Of a DNA stretch of 64,000 nt, positions 37,690 through 46,114 are shown in pieces; positions within the stretch are counted from its first letter, which is position 1, and the number at the start of each line of letters is the position of its first letter. Source of the DNA: Spirosoma panaciterrae DSM 21099 (lineage in GTDB: Bacteria > Bacteroidota > Bacteroidia > Cytophagales > Spirosomataceae); the NCBI RefSeq assembly GCF_000374025.1, contig NZ_KB893175.1:162328-226327 (forward strand), written 5' to 3'. The notes under the pieces were generated by a model. The model saw only the letters and a list, made by a program, of their open reading frames with translations, did not search any database and had not been told where the DNA came from. The position numbers were made by a program, and so were the translations under genes.

Positions 37690-38035
37690 GTTCTTGTTAT
37701 ATGGGTTCAGAGTTTGTGGGGCTAAAGGGTATTGGGAAGAACCCCATATGCCCAGGGAAACCGCGATGGAACTCACCAGCTAGCAGAAATGCGAACTTGT
37801 CCGCCGGACGTACACGCAATACATCAGGATTCAACTCCCTACTTGTTTAGGGGTTTCTCTAGTTTACTGGAGTATCAAACAGGCGTGAGTTCAAGCCGGT
37901 TTGTACAGCCTTCAAAGCCGGGAGCCTATTGGTTATTCGGTTTTGCGTAGGATAGCCATGCACACGTATTTACGGCCAATATAATATACCGTTTTGGGTA
38001 ACGGTCGAGAAACCCAATCCGTGAGGCTGGGCAGA
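37690..38035 (+). pseudogene. Decayed copy of the GH2-like gene 3' half
   Basis: Base-by-base comparison shows two blocks that match the intact gene: 37712-37885 to about 35020-35193, and 37886-38025 to about 35510-35645, including AAAGGGTATTGGGAAGA and CCGGGAGCCTAT. About 315 bp between the blocks is deleted, in-frame stops and frameshifts are present, and the 5' half is absent. It stands in the same position relative to flippase copy 2 as the intact gene does to copy 1. Confidence 0.85.
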
Positions 38036-38109
38036 ATGACTTTGTTAAGTTGTTATCATCCCCAACGGGTTAAGTCACAGGCAAAACAGGCTTTAAAGTA
38101 AAGCATCCC

Positions 38110-39549
38110 TCACAAGAGCCCCTGGCGGTAGGCTTTTATCTGATCGAAGGAGAGCTTATAGGCCAACGTGAGAACGGCATAAATGGCGCCCCCAATCGCA
38201 ATTTCTGCGAAGGCATTGACGGGCCCTGAAAATCCAACAAGCATTTTGTACACGCTGATAATAGCTACCATAATCAGGCAGAAGGTAACGGGCTTGGCAA
38301 TGTTTTTCAGGAATTCGCTAAAAAAGTCGCCAATCAGGTAGTTAACCATGCCAAAATTGACGATCATGTTCAGGAAGGTAGTGAGCAGGAAGGCGACAGC
38401 AATACCCATAACACCCCAGTAGGTTCCAAAGAGATAGACCAAGGGGATCTTGACGATCAGCGTACCCAGATTGAGGTAGAACAGCAGACCAGGCTTTCCT
38501 TTAGTAAAGGCTACCGTATACAGCGGATGACTTAAACAGATGAAGATGCCTACGAAGACAAAGATCCGAATGAGTTCGATGCTTTTTTCCCAGCCCGGCC
38601 CATAGATCAACGGTACTACCGTATCGGCCGTAATGAAAAGGCCAGCCAGAAGGGGGAGATTGCAGTAACTGATAAAATCCAGAATCTTCAGATACGATTT
38701 CCGAAGCTCAGACGTGTTTTCTTTCATGCGCGCCAAAATCGGATAGGCTACCTGTAGAATGATCGGGTTCAGTTTCATGATCGGGAACACACAGAGCTGG
38801 TAGGCTACGGTGTAATAACCCAACATTTTAACACCAAGCATACCGCCCAGAAAAATATTGTCGGTATTGGATTGAACGTAACCCAGGAATCCATCCCCCA
38901 TATTATAGAGGCCAAAACGAAGGTGTTCTTTAATTGTACGGATATTGAAGTAGAGTTTGGGAATAAAGAACTGTAGGCCGAAGGCGATCTGCAAAAGAGA
39001 GCGGGTGGTTTGCGAAACCAACGAACCGATGATTAGCGATAACTCATGGTAACCACTATAGGCCAGCGTAACCGTAACCGCTGTGCCTAGTACCGAGCCC
39101 GTAATGTCGATGATGGCCACCGATTTAAACCGGAGTTCTTTTTCGAGCAAAAACATATAGATCTGCCCGAAATACACGATCACAAAATAATACGACGATA
39201 GGTTAAGTACCTGCGCCAGTTTGGGTTCGTGATAAAAAGCGATAATGGATGGACTACAAAGATGAATAACAATGAAAATCACAAAGCCCACCAGCAAGTT
39301 CAGGTAGTAAAGAGTCGACAAAACATTGCGATCACTTTCCTGCTTGTAAATGATGGAATTAGCGAAACCAAGGTTCGCAAAAACCTGAAAAAAGGCAAGA
39401 ATCAGATTGCTTACACTGACGATGCCAAAATCGGAAGGCGCTAATACGCGGGCCAGAACGGCTACCTGTATAAACTGAAAAAGGGTAGCGATTACCGTTG
39501 ACACGGTAATCCACTTTCCCCCGTTCATTGCCTTTTGTGTATTACTCAT
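38110..39549 (-). CDS. Wzx-type polysaccharide flippase (copy 2)
   Basis: 479 residues, same length and start (MSNTQKAMNGGKWI) as the copy at 35699, with scattered conservative changes such as QFIQ for HFVQ and NTDNIF for NADNIF. The same MOP-superfamily helices are present and nothing indicates inactivation. The two copies may handle different repeat units, or copy 2 may be a recent paralogue kept for dosage. Confidence 0.92.
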   Translation of the reverse strand: MSNTQKAMNGGKWITVSTVIATLFQFIQVAVLARVLAPSDFGIVSVSNLILAFFQVFANLGFANSIIYKQESDRNVLSTLYYLNLLVGFVIFIVIHLCSPSIIAFYHEPKLAQVLNLSSYYFVIVYFGQIYMFLLEKELRFKSVAIIDITGSVLGTAVTVTLAYSGYHELSLIIGSLVSQTTRSLLQIAFGLQFFIPKLYFNIRTIKEHLRFGLYNMGDGFLGYVQSNTDNIFLGGMLGVKMLGYYTVAYQLCVFPIMKLNPIILQVAYPILARMKENTSELRKSYLKILDFISYCNLPLLAGLFITADTVVPLIYGPGWEKSIELIRIFVFVGIFICLSHPLYTVAFTKGKPGLLFYLNLGTLIVKIPLVYLFGTYWGVMGIAVAFLLTTFLNMIVNFGMVNYLIGDFFSEFLKNIAKPVTFCLIMVAIISVYKMLVGFSGPVNAFAEIAIGGAIYAVLTLAYKLSFDQIKAYRQGLL

Positions 39550-39748
39550 TTAATATCTTATGGGTTAATAAGTCCTATTCGCTTAGACAACAGGTCCTTA
39601 TGCATTCAGTCAACAAAACTGCCAGGATAGGCTTGCGTATCGTAACTGATGTTTATCTTGAGACTCTGATTTTACTCATTTGTAACACCCGATGTACTCC
39701 CTTTGCGTTACTGGTTCTTCAGGATCGTTGTTTAGTCTGCAAAACCAC

Positions 39749-40756
39749 TTAGCGAACCAGCAAAACACGACCCCTCTGACTAATTTCTCGTTTAGGTGGC
39801 GTAACCGACTGGTAGGTAACGATCCAGGTGTAAGTATCGGCCGGGCAGGGCAGTCCGTTAAAGGTTCCATCCCAGGTATCGGCTGGATTGTCACTACTAA
39901 AGATCAGGTTTCCCCAACGATTGAATACGTTAATTCTAAATGAGTTTGTTGTTCTAAGCTGTGTGAAAAATGTTAGTCGGTCGTTCATGCCGTCATTATT
40001 TGGGCTGAAGGCATCGGGTATATAAACGGTTTCCGGCTGGTCGGGGCAATCGCCACATTGGCGTACCTGAAAATCATCGAGAGCCATATCGTTTCCACAG
40101 CCATAGTCGCCCTGATTGTTAATCAATTTTATAACGATATCGTCGGTTAAGACTGGCGCAGTAAACAGGACCGAGTAACGACGCCAGGTGGGCGTATCGG
40201 TTTGAGGAATCTGACCAATGGCAAGGCTTTGAATCAGAAGCCCCTCGGAGGTTTCGACCCGGATGGATAGGTTAGGAATCAGCGCATTCAGACAGGTTTC
40301 TGTACGAAGAAGATTCATGACCCAGAAGGAAACCTCATAGGAAGTACCTTTACACAAACCAGAAACAGGCTGTTGATAGAAAACTCCCGGCTTGTTTCCT
40401 CCATTGACCACCAGCATGTTGCCCCGTATACCAGCAGCTGTATGATCCCGATCAACGGCATGCCAGGTTGAATTGAAGCAGGTGCCATCGAGCGAAGACA
40501 AAACCGCATATTGGCCATCTCCAGGACAGTCGATTGGCTCAAATTCATAGGTTGTCTGATTTACAAGCGAAACCGGATTGCCAGCCGTACCAAACGTTTG
40601 ATTGATTACCAGATCGCCAGAGGGATTGGCGCACTGTTGGGCCATAATCGGTTGAGGGCAGGCAAAGAAGAAACTGGCAATCAGACCGATTGCAAGGGGA
40701 AACGGAATGGATAGCCGATAGCTATTCCTGATAACTTTGCGAGCCGCACACATCAT
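39749..40756 (-). CDS. T9SS-exported protein with CHU_C (gliding-motility type B) sorting domain
   Basis: 335 residues. Signal peptide ending near PIMAQQ; the central part (about 45-235) resembles a beta-sandwich carbohydrate- or ligand-binding domain (CFNSTWHAVDRDH, SYEVSFWVMNLL, DDIVIKLINNQGDYGCG). The C-terminal 85 residues are the CHU_C/type B sorting signal: PDAFSPNNDGMNDRL, NVFNRWGNLIF and GLPCPADTYTW. Predicted to be secreted through the type IX system and attached to the surface. It is divergent from the PPTase gene. Confidence 0.9.
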   Translation of the reverse strand: MMCAARKVIRNSYRLSIPFPLAIGLIASFFFACPQPIMAQQCANPSGDLVINQTFGTAGNPVSLVNQTTYEFEPIDCPGDGQYAVLSSLDGTCFNSTWHAVDRDHTAAGIRGNMLVVNGGNKPGVFYQQPVSGLCKGTSYEVSFWVMNLLRTETCLNALIPNLSIRVETSEGLLIQSLAIGQIPQTDTPTWRRYSVLFTAPVLTDDIVIKLINNQGDYGCGNDMALDDFQVRQCGDCPDQPETVYIPDAFSPNNDGMNDRLTFFTQLRTTNSFRINVFNRWGNLIFSSDNPADTWDGTFNGLPCPADTYTWIVTYQSVTPPKREISQRGRVLLVR

Positions 40757-40797
40757 ACCTGTCTATTAAGACAGTATTCTAATTTCCTGGTCACCAT

Positions 40798-41616
40798 TTG
40801 TGGGGTTATATCATTTTGTTGTGTATCTATTATAGATTAGTATTAACTAACAATCCTGTGTTGAATCAAAGCGGTACCAATTCTGTCGTCTCGTGTACAA
40901 CATTGTCGTCTGTTCAATGGCAAAACTGGGATACCTGTTCGTTTACGGATGAGTTGGCTATTTTTCGATTCGAGTGGCCGTACCAGATCGCTCCGGAGGC
41001 AATTGCCAGCGAACTAACCCCGGCTGAAATCGACCGTGCCCACCGTTTTCGTCGGCAGGAAGATCAACATCGATTTGTGCATGGGCGATGTATACTTCGA
41101 CGGTTGCTTGGAAACTACCTGGGCCAATCTCCTGCCACGATAGTACTTGCTGAGGGAGTGAATCGAAAACCTATGCTTACAAATGCACCCGGTTGGCATT
41201 TTAATCTATCCCACTCTGGCAATTGGATACTGGTAGCCGTTAGCCAGCAATGGGTTGGTGTTGATCTTGAAAAATGCGTTCCGGAGTTTGACTATAAGGA
41301 GATTCTATCACCGAGTTTCAGTGAGTCAGAGCAACGGTTTATTACTGAAAGCCTTCATTGTACTGACGCTTTTTATACGCTCTGGACCCGGAAAGAAGCG
41401 CTGGTTAAAGCAACGGCAAAAGGCGTCGATGAGGATTTCGCGCGGATTCCCTCACTGGATGGGAGTCACACCGTTGATAGTCTGATAATTGGGGCTTCAG
41501 GCAACTGGCAGGTAAACAGCTTTTTGGTTGAAGAGAACTATCCGGCAGCCGTGGCACATCCACTGAAGAGTAAAGCTCCTCAATTTTATACGCTCGATCG
41601 TCGATTTTTGGGTTAG
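40798..41616 (+). CDS. 4'-phosphopantetheinyl transferase, Sfp type
   Basis: 272 residues from the first possible start (TTG at 40798); no ATG precedes the conserved part, so a GTG or TTG near 40858-40905 may be the true start. Family motifs: FRRQEDQHRFVHGR, FNLSHSG, GVDLEK with metal-binding Asp and Glu, and WTRKEALVKATAKG. It transfers phosphopantetheine from CoA to serine of carrier domains. It lies 9 kb downstream of the NRPS/PKS genes and is the obvious candidate to activate their three carrier domains; it could also serve other ACPs. Confidence 0.9.
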   Translation: MWGYIILLCIYYRLVLTNNPVLNQSGTNSVVSCTTLSSVQWQNWDTCSFTDELAIFRFEWPYQIAPEAIASELTPAEIDRAHRFRRQEDQHRFVHGRCILRRLLGNYLGQSPATIVLAEGVNRKPMLTNAPGWHFNLSHSGNWILVAVSQQWVGVDLEKCVPEFDYKEILSPSFSESEQRFITESLHCTDAFYTLWTRKEALVKATAKGVDEDFARIPSLDGSHTVDSLIIGASGNWQVNSFLVEENYPAAVAHPLKSKAPQFYTLDRRFLG

Positions 41617-41667
41617 GCTAAAGAACGAAGATTCTATAAATGCGCTAAACCTGCCAGCGAAAATGGG

Positions 41668-41675
41668 TAAATTTG
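41668..41675 (+). promoter_or_regulatory. Bacteroidota -7 promoter element for the PQQ/cytochrome operon
   Basis: TAAATTTG matches TAnnTTTG, 55 bp upstream of the ATG at 41730. Confidence 0.4.
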
Positions 41676-41729
41676 AGGAAAGGTACTTTTTACTAGTTAA
41701 CGTAATTGTTACCTTTTAACCAGACTCTT

Positions 41730-44525
41730 ATGCGTAAGCTTCCTTCGATATTGCTGTCTGCCATTGTCTTGATTTCCCTGGTGGCATTCTCGTCAATTGA
41801 GCATGAGCAGCGGATGAACCAGATGGAGGCTGGCCAGCCGCCCGAAGCCAACCGATTTACCAGGGTAGTGTTAGCGGATAAATTGGATGAGCCAATGGCC
41901 ATGACCATGTTCAGGGATGGCCGGGTACTGTTTATCGAGCGGAAGGGGCAAATTCATAGTTACAATCCGGCTACCGGCAAAATTAACCTGATCGCTACAA
42001 TACCCGTCAGTACCAAATACACCAGCCGGGAGGGCGTTGTTTCCGAAGCCGAAGATGGGTTGTTGGGTATTGTTCAGGACCCGCAGTACGAGACCAACCA
42101 CTGGCTTTACCTGTATTATTCACCTGCGGGAGATGAGGCTAAAAATATTGTTGCCCGGTACGAACTGCGTGGTGATGAACTACTGATGTCGTCCCGGAAA
42201 GTACTGATAGAAATTCCTACCCAGCGCGAGCAATGCTGTCATACAGGCGGAGGAATGGTGTTCGATCGTTCGGGCAATCTTTATCTGGCTACCGGCGATA
42301 ATACCAGTCCACGCGCAACAGGATATACACCCATCGACGAACGGCCGGGTCGGGAAGCCTGGGATGCCCAGAAATCATCGGCCAATACCAACGATCTGAG
42401 GGGTAAAATTATACGTATTCATCCCACTCCGAATGGCTCCTATACCATTCCGGCGGGTAATCTATTCCCGAAAGAAAAGGCAAAAACCCGACCCGAAATC
42501 TACATAATGGGCTTGCGTAACCCCTGGCGATTGTCGATCGATAGCCGAACGGGGTATTTGTATTGGGGTGAAGTTGGTCCTGATATGCGCGATTCGGTAG
42601 GCATTGGGCCAAATGGGTATGACGATTTCAATCAGGCCCGTAAGGCTGGTAATTTTGGCTGGCCTTACTTCGTGGGTAATAATGCCGCGTACTGGGATCG
42701 GGATTTTGCCACTGGAAAATCGGGTGAACGTTTCAATCCGGCCAAACCCGTTAATAATTCCCCCAATAATACCGGCCTGACTCAATTGCCGCCAGCGCAG
42801 GGAGCGTTTATCTGGTATTCGTATGGTGCATCCGAAACGTTCCCGATTATGGGCAGCGGTGGACGTAGTGCCGTAGGAGGACCCATCTTTCACAAAGCAG
42901 ATTTCAATAGCCCTGAACGCCTTTTTCCCGACTACTACGAAGGGAAATGGTTCATCACCGATTTTATTCGGGGCTGGATCATGGCTGTTACGATGGATCA
43001 GCAGAGTAACTACGTGTCGATGGAGCGATTTCTGCCCAATGAACGCTTCGACAGTCCCATCGATATGAAATTTGGGGCTAGTGGTGACCTTTACCTGCTT
43101 GAATACGGGAGTAACTGGTTTCGCGGAAACGACAACGCCCGATTGGTGCGTATCGAATACAATGGAGGCAATCGCAAACCAGTCGTGCAGGCGTCGGCCA
43201 GCAAAACGAGTGGAGCGGTCCCATTTCAGGTAAACCTCTCCTCCAAAGGGTCGACCGATTTCGATGGTGATGCGTTGGTATATCAATGGGAGGTCAAATC
43301 GTCGAATGGGGTTGCCAAAACCTCGAACGAAGCTAACCCTGGTTTTACCCTTGACCAGCTGGGCGTTTATACCGCAACCCTGACCGTAACGGATTCGAAA
43401 GGAGCTACGAATAGCCAGTCACTGGAGTTGAAAGCGGGTAATGAGTCGCCAGTTGTGAATTTTGCCATTACCCGAGGGAACAAGACCTTCTTTTTTCCGG
43501 GTAAAACGATTGAGTATGCTGTCGAGGTTAGTGATAAGGAAGATGGTAGCCTGAAGGATGGTCGTATTTCACCCAGTCAGGTTGCGGTCAATATTCAGTA
43601 CATTCCCGAGGGGTTCGATACGATTCAACTGGCGACTGGACATCGGTATGCCGATGCTACGGCTATGCTGGCTTCAACGGCAAAACAACTGATGGCCGGT
43701 AGTGATTGCCAGGCCTGTCATTCTCTGGAAACGCGGTCAGTCGGCCCTGCTTACAAAGAGATTGCTGCAAAATATAAAGGCGACAACAGTGCGTCGGAGC
43801 GTCTGGCCAGAAAAGTCATAGCCGGAGGGAAAGGGGTTTGGGGTGAATCGAGTATGAGTCCTCATCCCGGTCTTTCAATCACTGAGGCCACTCAGATTGT
43901 AAACTACATTCTAAGCCTGTCGGATGGGAAGCCTCTTGTAAATATGTTGCCAACAACTGGCAGTTACACCACCAACATTCCAGCCGGAGAAAGTGCCAGA
44001 GGGGCGTTTGTACTACGAGCCGCTTATGCAGACAAAGGCTCATCGTTGATACCATCCAGTCGGTCAGAAAGCCTGGTTTTTTTACGAAATCCGATGGTTG
44101 CTCCTGAAACGGCCAACGAATCAAAACGTACTGAGTTGATCACGGCTCAGGGGAAAGCCTTTTATGTAGTTGGGTCGGGCGCCTATCTGGGTTATCACGA
44201 TATTGACCTGACAGGTATCAGCCAGATTGATTTTGTTGTGCAGACATCCCCCAAAGTAGATGCGGCTGGGGGCGTAATTGAGGTTCGACTGGACTCGCCT
44301 TCGGGTAAATTAATAGGCGAAACCGCCTTTATAGAAGTCCGGGACCCAACACGTCTGTCGGGTTCGCAGGTTGGTCAAGTACCACGACCTGCTTCTGGAA
44401 AGGCTACTGTTGCAGGTGCCGAAGGCGTACATAAACTTTACTTTGTCTTTAAAAATCCGAATGCCAGGGATAACCAGATTCTGATGCGTGTATCGTCCAT
44501 CCAATTCATACCCGGAGATACCTGA
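41730..44525 (+). CDS. PQQ-dependent sugar dehydrogenase fused to PKD, cytochrome c and CBM6-like domains
   Basis: 931 residues from the ATG at 41730. Signal peptide, then a glucose/sorbosone dehydrogenase propeller (about 30-470; REQCCHTGGGMVFDRSGNLYLATGDNT, GLRNPWRLSIDS, FGASGDLYLLEYGS), a PKD domain (about 480-570; STDFDGDALVYQWEV), a class I cytochrome c domain with heme site CQACH at Cys660, and a beta-rich C-terminal domain like CBM6 (about 770-931). The heme domain can take electrons from the substrate-oxidising domain. The substrate is probably a sugar. It heads a four-gene operon with spacings of 50, 28 and 36 bp. Confidence 0.88.
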   Translation: MRKLPSILLSAIVLISLVAFSSIEHEQRMNQMEAGQPPEANRFTRVVLADKLDEPMAMTMFRDGRVLFIERKGQIHSYNPATGKINLIATIPVSTKYTSREGVVSEAEDGLLGIVQDPQYETNHWLYLYYSPAGDEAKNIVARYELRGDELLMSSRKVLIEIPTQREQCCHTGGGMVFDRSGNLYLATGDNTSPRATGYTPIDERPGREAWDAQKSSANTNDLRGKIIRIHPTPNGSYTIPAGNLFPKEKAKTRPEIYIMGLRNPWRLSIDSRTGYLYWGEVGPDMRDSVGIGPNGYDDFNQARKAGNFGWPYFVGNNAAYWDRDFATGKSGERFNPAKPVNNSPNNTGLTQLPPAQGAFIWYSYGASETFPIMGSGGRSAVGGPIFHKADFNSPERLFPDYYEGKWFITDFIRGWIMAVTMDQQSNYVSMERFLPNERFDSPIDMKFGASGDLYLLEYGSNWFRGNDNARLVRIEYNGGNRKPVVQASASKTSGAVPFQVNLSSKGSTDFDGDALVYQWEVKSSNGVAKTSNEANPGFTLDQLGVYTATLTVTDSKGATNSQSLELKAGNESPVVNFAITRGNKTFFFPGKTIEYAVEVSDKEDGSLKDGRISPSQVAVNIQYIPEGFDTIQLATGHRYADATAMLASTAKQLMAGSDCQACHSLETRSVGPAYKEIAAKYKGDNSASERLARKVIAGGKGVWGESSMSPHPGLSITEATQIVNYILSLSDGKPLVNMLPTTGSYTTNIPAGESARGAFVLRAAYADKGSSLIPSSRSESLVFLRNPMVAPETANESKRTELITAQGKAFYVVGSGAYLGYHDIDLTGISQIDFVVQTSPKVDAAGGVIEVRLDSPSGKLIGETAFIEVRDPTRLSGSQVGQVPRPASGKATVAGAEGVHKLYFVFKNPNARDNQILMRVSSIQFIPGDT

Positions 44526-44577
44526 TCAGGCGTTTCAAACAACTGATGTCTTTGGTTCATACTAATCGCTCAATCCA

Positions 44578-45510
44578 ATGCCCTCTACCCGACGTGAATT
44601 TCTGAAACAGTTTGGGACAACTTCTGCCGGAGTCAGTCTGCTGCATGGCTGGTCGATCGAATCCGTGATGGCTGCTTCTGCCAGAAAGATGTTCTTCGAC
44701 ATTTCGCTGGCCGAATGGTCCCTGCATCGGACCTTACAGGCCGGGAAACTGACCAATATGGAATTTCCGGCGAAAGCGAAGACAGATTTTGGGATTACTG
44801 CCGTTGAATATGTAGATCAGTTTTTTAAAGACAAAGCCAAAGACCAGACGTACCTGAGCGAATTGAAGAAACGAACGGCTGATCTGGGTGTACGGAATGT
44901 ACTGATTATGGTCGATACGGCCGGGCCTTTGGCTGATCTGGATGATACTAAACGGAAGCAGGCGGTTGAATCCCACTACCCGTGGATCGATGCAGCTACG
45001 TTTCTGGGCTGCCATTCCATCCGGGTTAATCTTCGGGGAAAAGGTAGTGCCGATGAAATCGCTATTAGCAGTATCGACGGTTTAGGTCGGCTGGCCGAGT
45101 ATGGACGCAAGGCCGGAATCGGTGTTATCGTCGAAAACCACGGTGGTTACTCGTCTGATGGGAAGTGGCTTTCCAGAGTGATGAAAGAGGTTAATAACCC
45201 CTATGCGGGCACCTTACCCGATTTCGACAATTTTAAACTGACCGATTCTGATGTGTATGACCGCTACCTGGGCGTACAGGAAATGATGCCATTTGCCAAA
45301 GGTGTAAGCGCGAAATCCCGTGATTTCGACGAACAGGGAAACGAAGTAACGATCAACTATGAGCGGTTGCTTCAGATTGTGAAGAAAGAAAAGACCTCGG
45401 CCTTTAAAGGCTATATCGGTATCGAATATTCCGGCAACCGGCTGAGTGAGGACGAAGGCATTCGCGCCACTAAACGCCTGCTGGATCGAGTCGGACAGCA
45501 GATTTCCTGA
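44578..45510 (+). CDS. Sugar phosphate isomerase/epimerase-like protein, exported
   Basis: 310 residues. N-terminus STRREFLKQFGTTSAGVSLL is a Tat-like signal. The rest is a xylose-isomerase-like TIM barrel: LAEWSLHRTLQ, FGITAVEYVDQFF, RNVLIMVDTAGPL, GVIVENHGGYSSDG and YIGIEYSGN carry metal-site residues. The gene lies between the PQQ/cytochrome gene and the gluconate-dehydrogenase-type genes, consistent with periplasmic sugar oxidation or epimerisation. Substrate not known. Confidence 0.85.
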   Translation: MPSTRREFLKQFGTTSAGVSLLHGWSIESVMAASARKMFFDISLAEWSLHRTLQAGKLTNMEFPAKAKTDFGITAVEYVDQFFKDKAKDQTYLSELKKRTADLGVRNVLIMVDTAGPLADLDDTKRKQAVESHYPWIDAATFLGCHSIRVNLRGKGSADEIAISSIDGLGRLAEYGRKAGIGVIVENHGGYSSDGKWLSRVMKEVNNPYAGTLPDFDNFKLTDSDVYDRYLGVQEMMPFAKGVSAKSRDFDEQGNEVTINYERLLQIVKKEKTSAFKGYIGIEYSGNRLSEDEGIRATKRLLDRVGQQIS

Positions 45511-45538
45511 AGTTATTGAACAAACCAATTTAGTACCT

Positions 45539-46078
45539 ATGCAACGACGTTCTGTCTTAAAAAACTTAGCCGTAACGGTGGGCGGACTGGTGAGCCTTCC
45601 GGCCTGGGCCTCTGGCTGGACTCCCGACTCACTGGGCTCTGTAGCCATCGTGTCGGTCGATGAAGAAATGCTACTGGGTGAAATCGTTGAAACCTTTATT
45701 CCCGAAACTACAACACCCGGTGCAAAGTCGCTGAAAGTCCATCAGTTTGCTTTACGGATGATTCGGGATTGCTACGCTGCACCCGCCCAAACGACCCTGC
45801 AACAAGGGTTGGCTCTGGTCGATGCAACGGCCCAGCAAGCCTATACCAAGCCGTTTGTCGATTGTGATCCAACGCAACGAGTAGCCGTACTGACTCAATT
45901 GGCCGCTTCTACCGATCCGGTTGCTAAGCCCTTTATCGATCTGACCAAGCGACTAACCATACAGGGGTATCTGAACTCGGAGTATTACCTGGTCAACGTG
46001 GAGAAATTCAACATGGCCCCCGGTTTTTATCATGGTTGTGTACCTGTCCAGAAAACAGTCGAAAATGCCAGCCGATAA
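45539..46078 (+). CDS. Gluconate 2-dehydrogenase subunit 3-like protein
   Basis: 179 residues from the ATG at 45539; the frame runs 93 bp further upstream into the preceding gene, but those residues are not typical. Signal-like N-terminus QRRSVLKNLAVTVGGLVSLP, then the subunit 3 pattern LGEIVETFIPETTTPGAKSLKVHQF and RLTIQGYLNSEYY. In known enzymes it partners a GMC flavoprotein, encoded here 36 bp downstream. Confidence 0.88.
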   Translation: MQRRSVLKNLAVTVGGLVSLPAWASGWTPDSLGSVAIVSVDEEMLLGEIVETFIPETTTPGAKSLKVHQFALRMIRDCYAAPAQTTLQQGLALVDATAQQAYTKPFVDCDPTQRVAVLTQLAASTDPVAKPFIDLTKRLTIQGYLNSEYYLVNVEKFNMAPGFYHGCVPVQKTVENASR

Positions 46079-46114
46079 CGTGTCGTAGTCAATCATTTCG
46101 TTTCATTTGTCATC

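Noticed and set aside
42462..43286. Long open frame on the strand opposite the PQQ/cytochrome gene
   Set aside because: It lies fully inside a gene with clear domains and its translation shows no family pattern; it reflects codon bias of the real gene.
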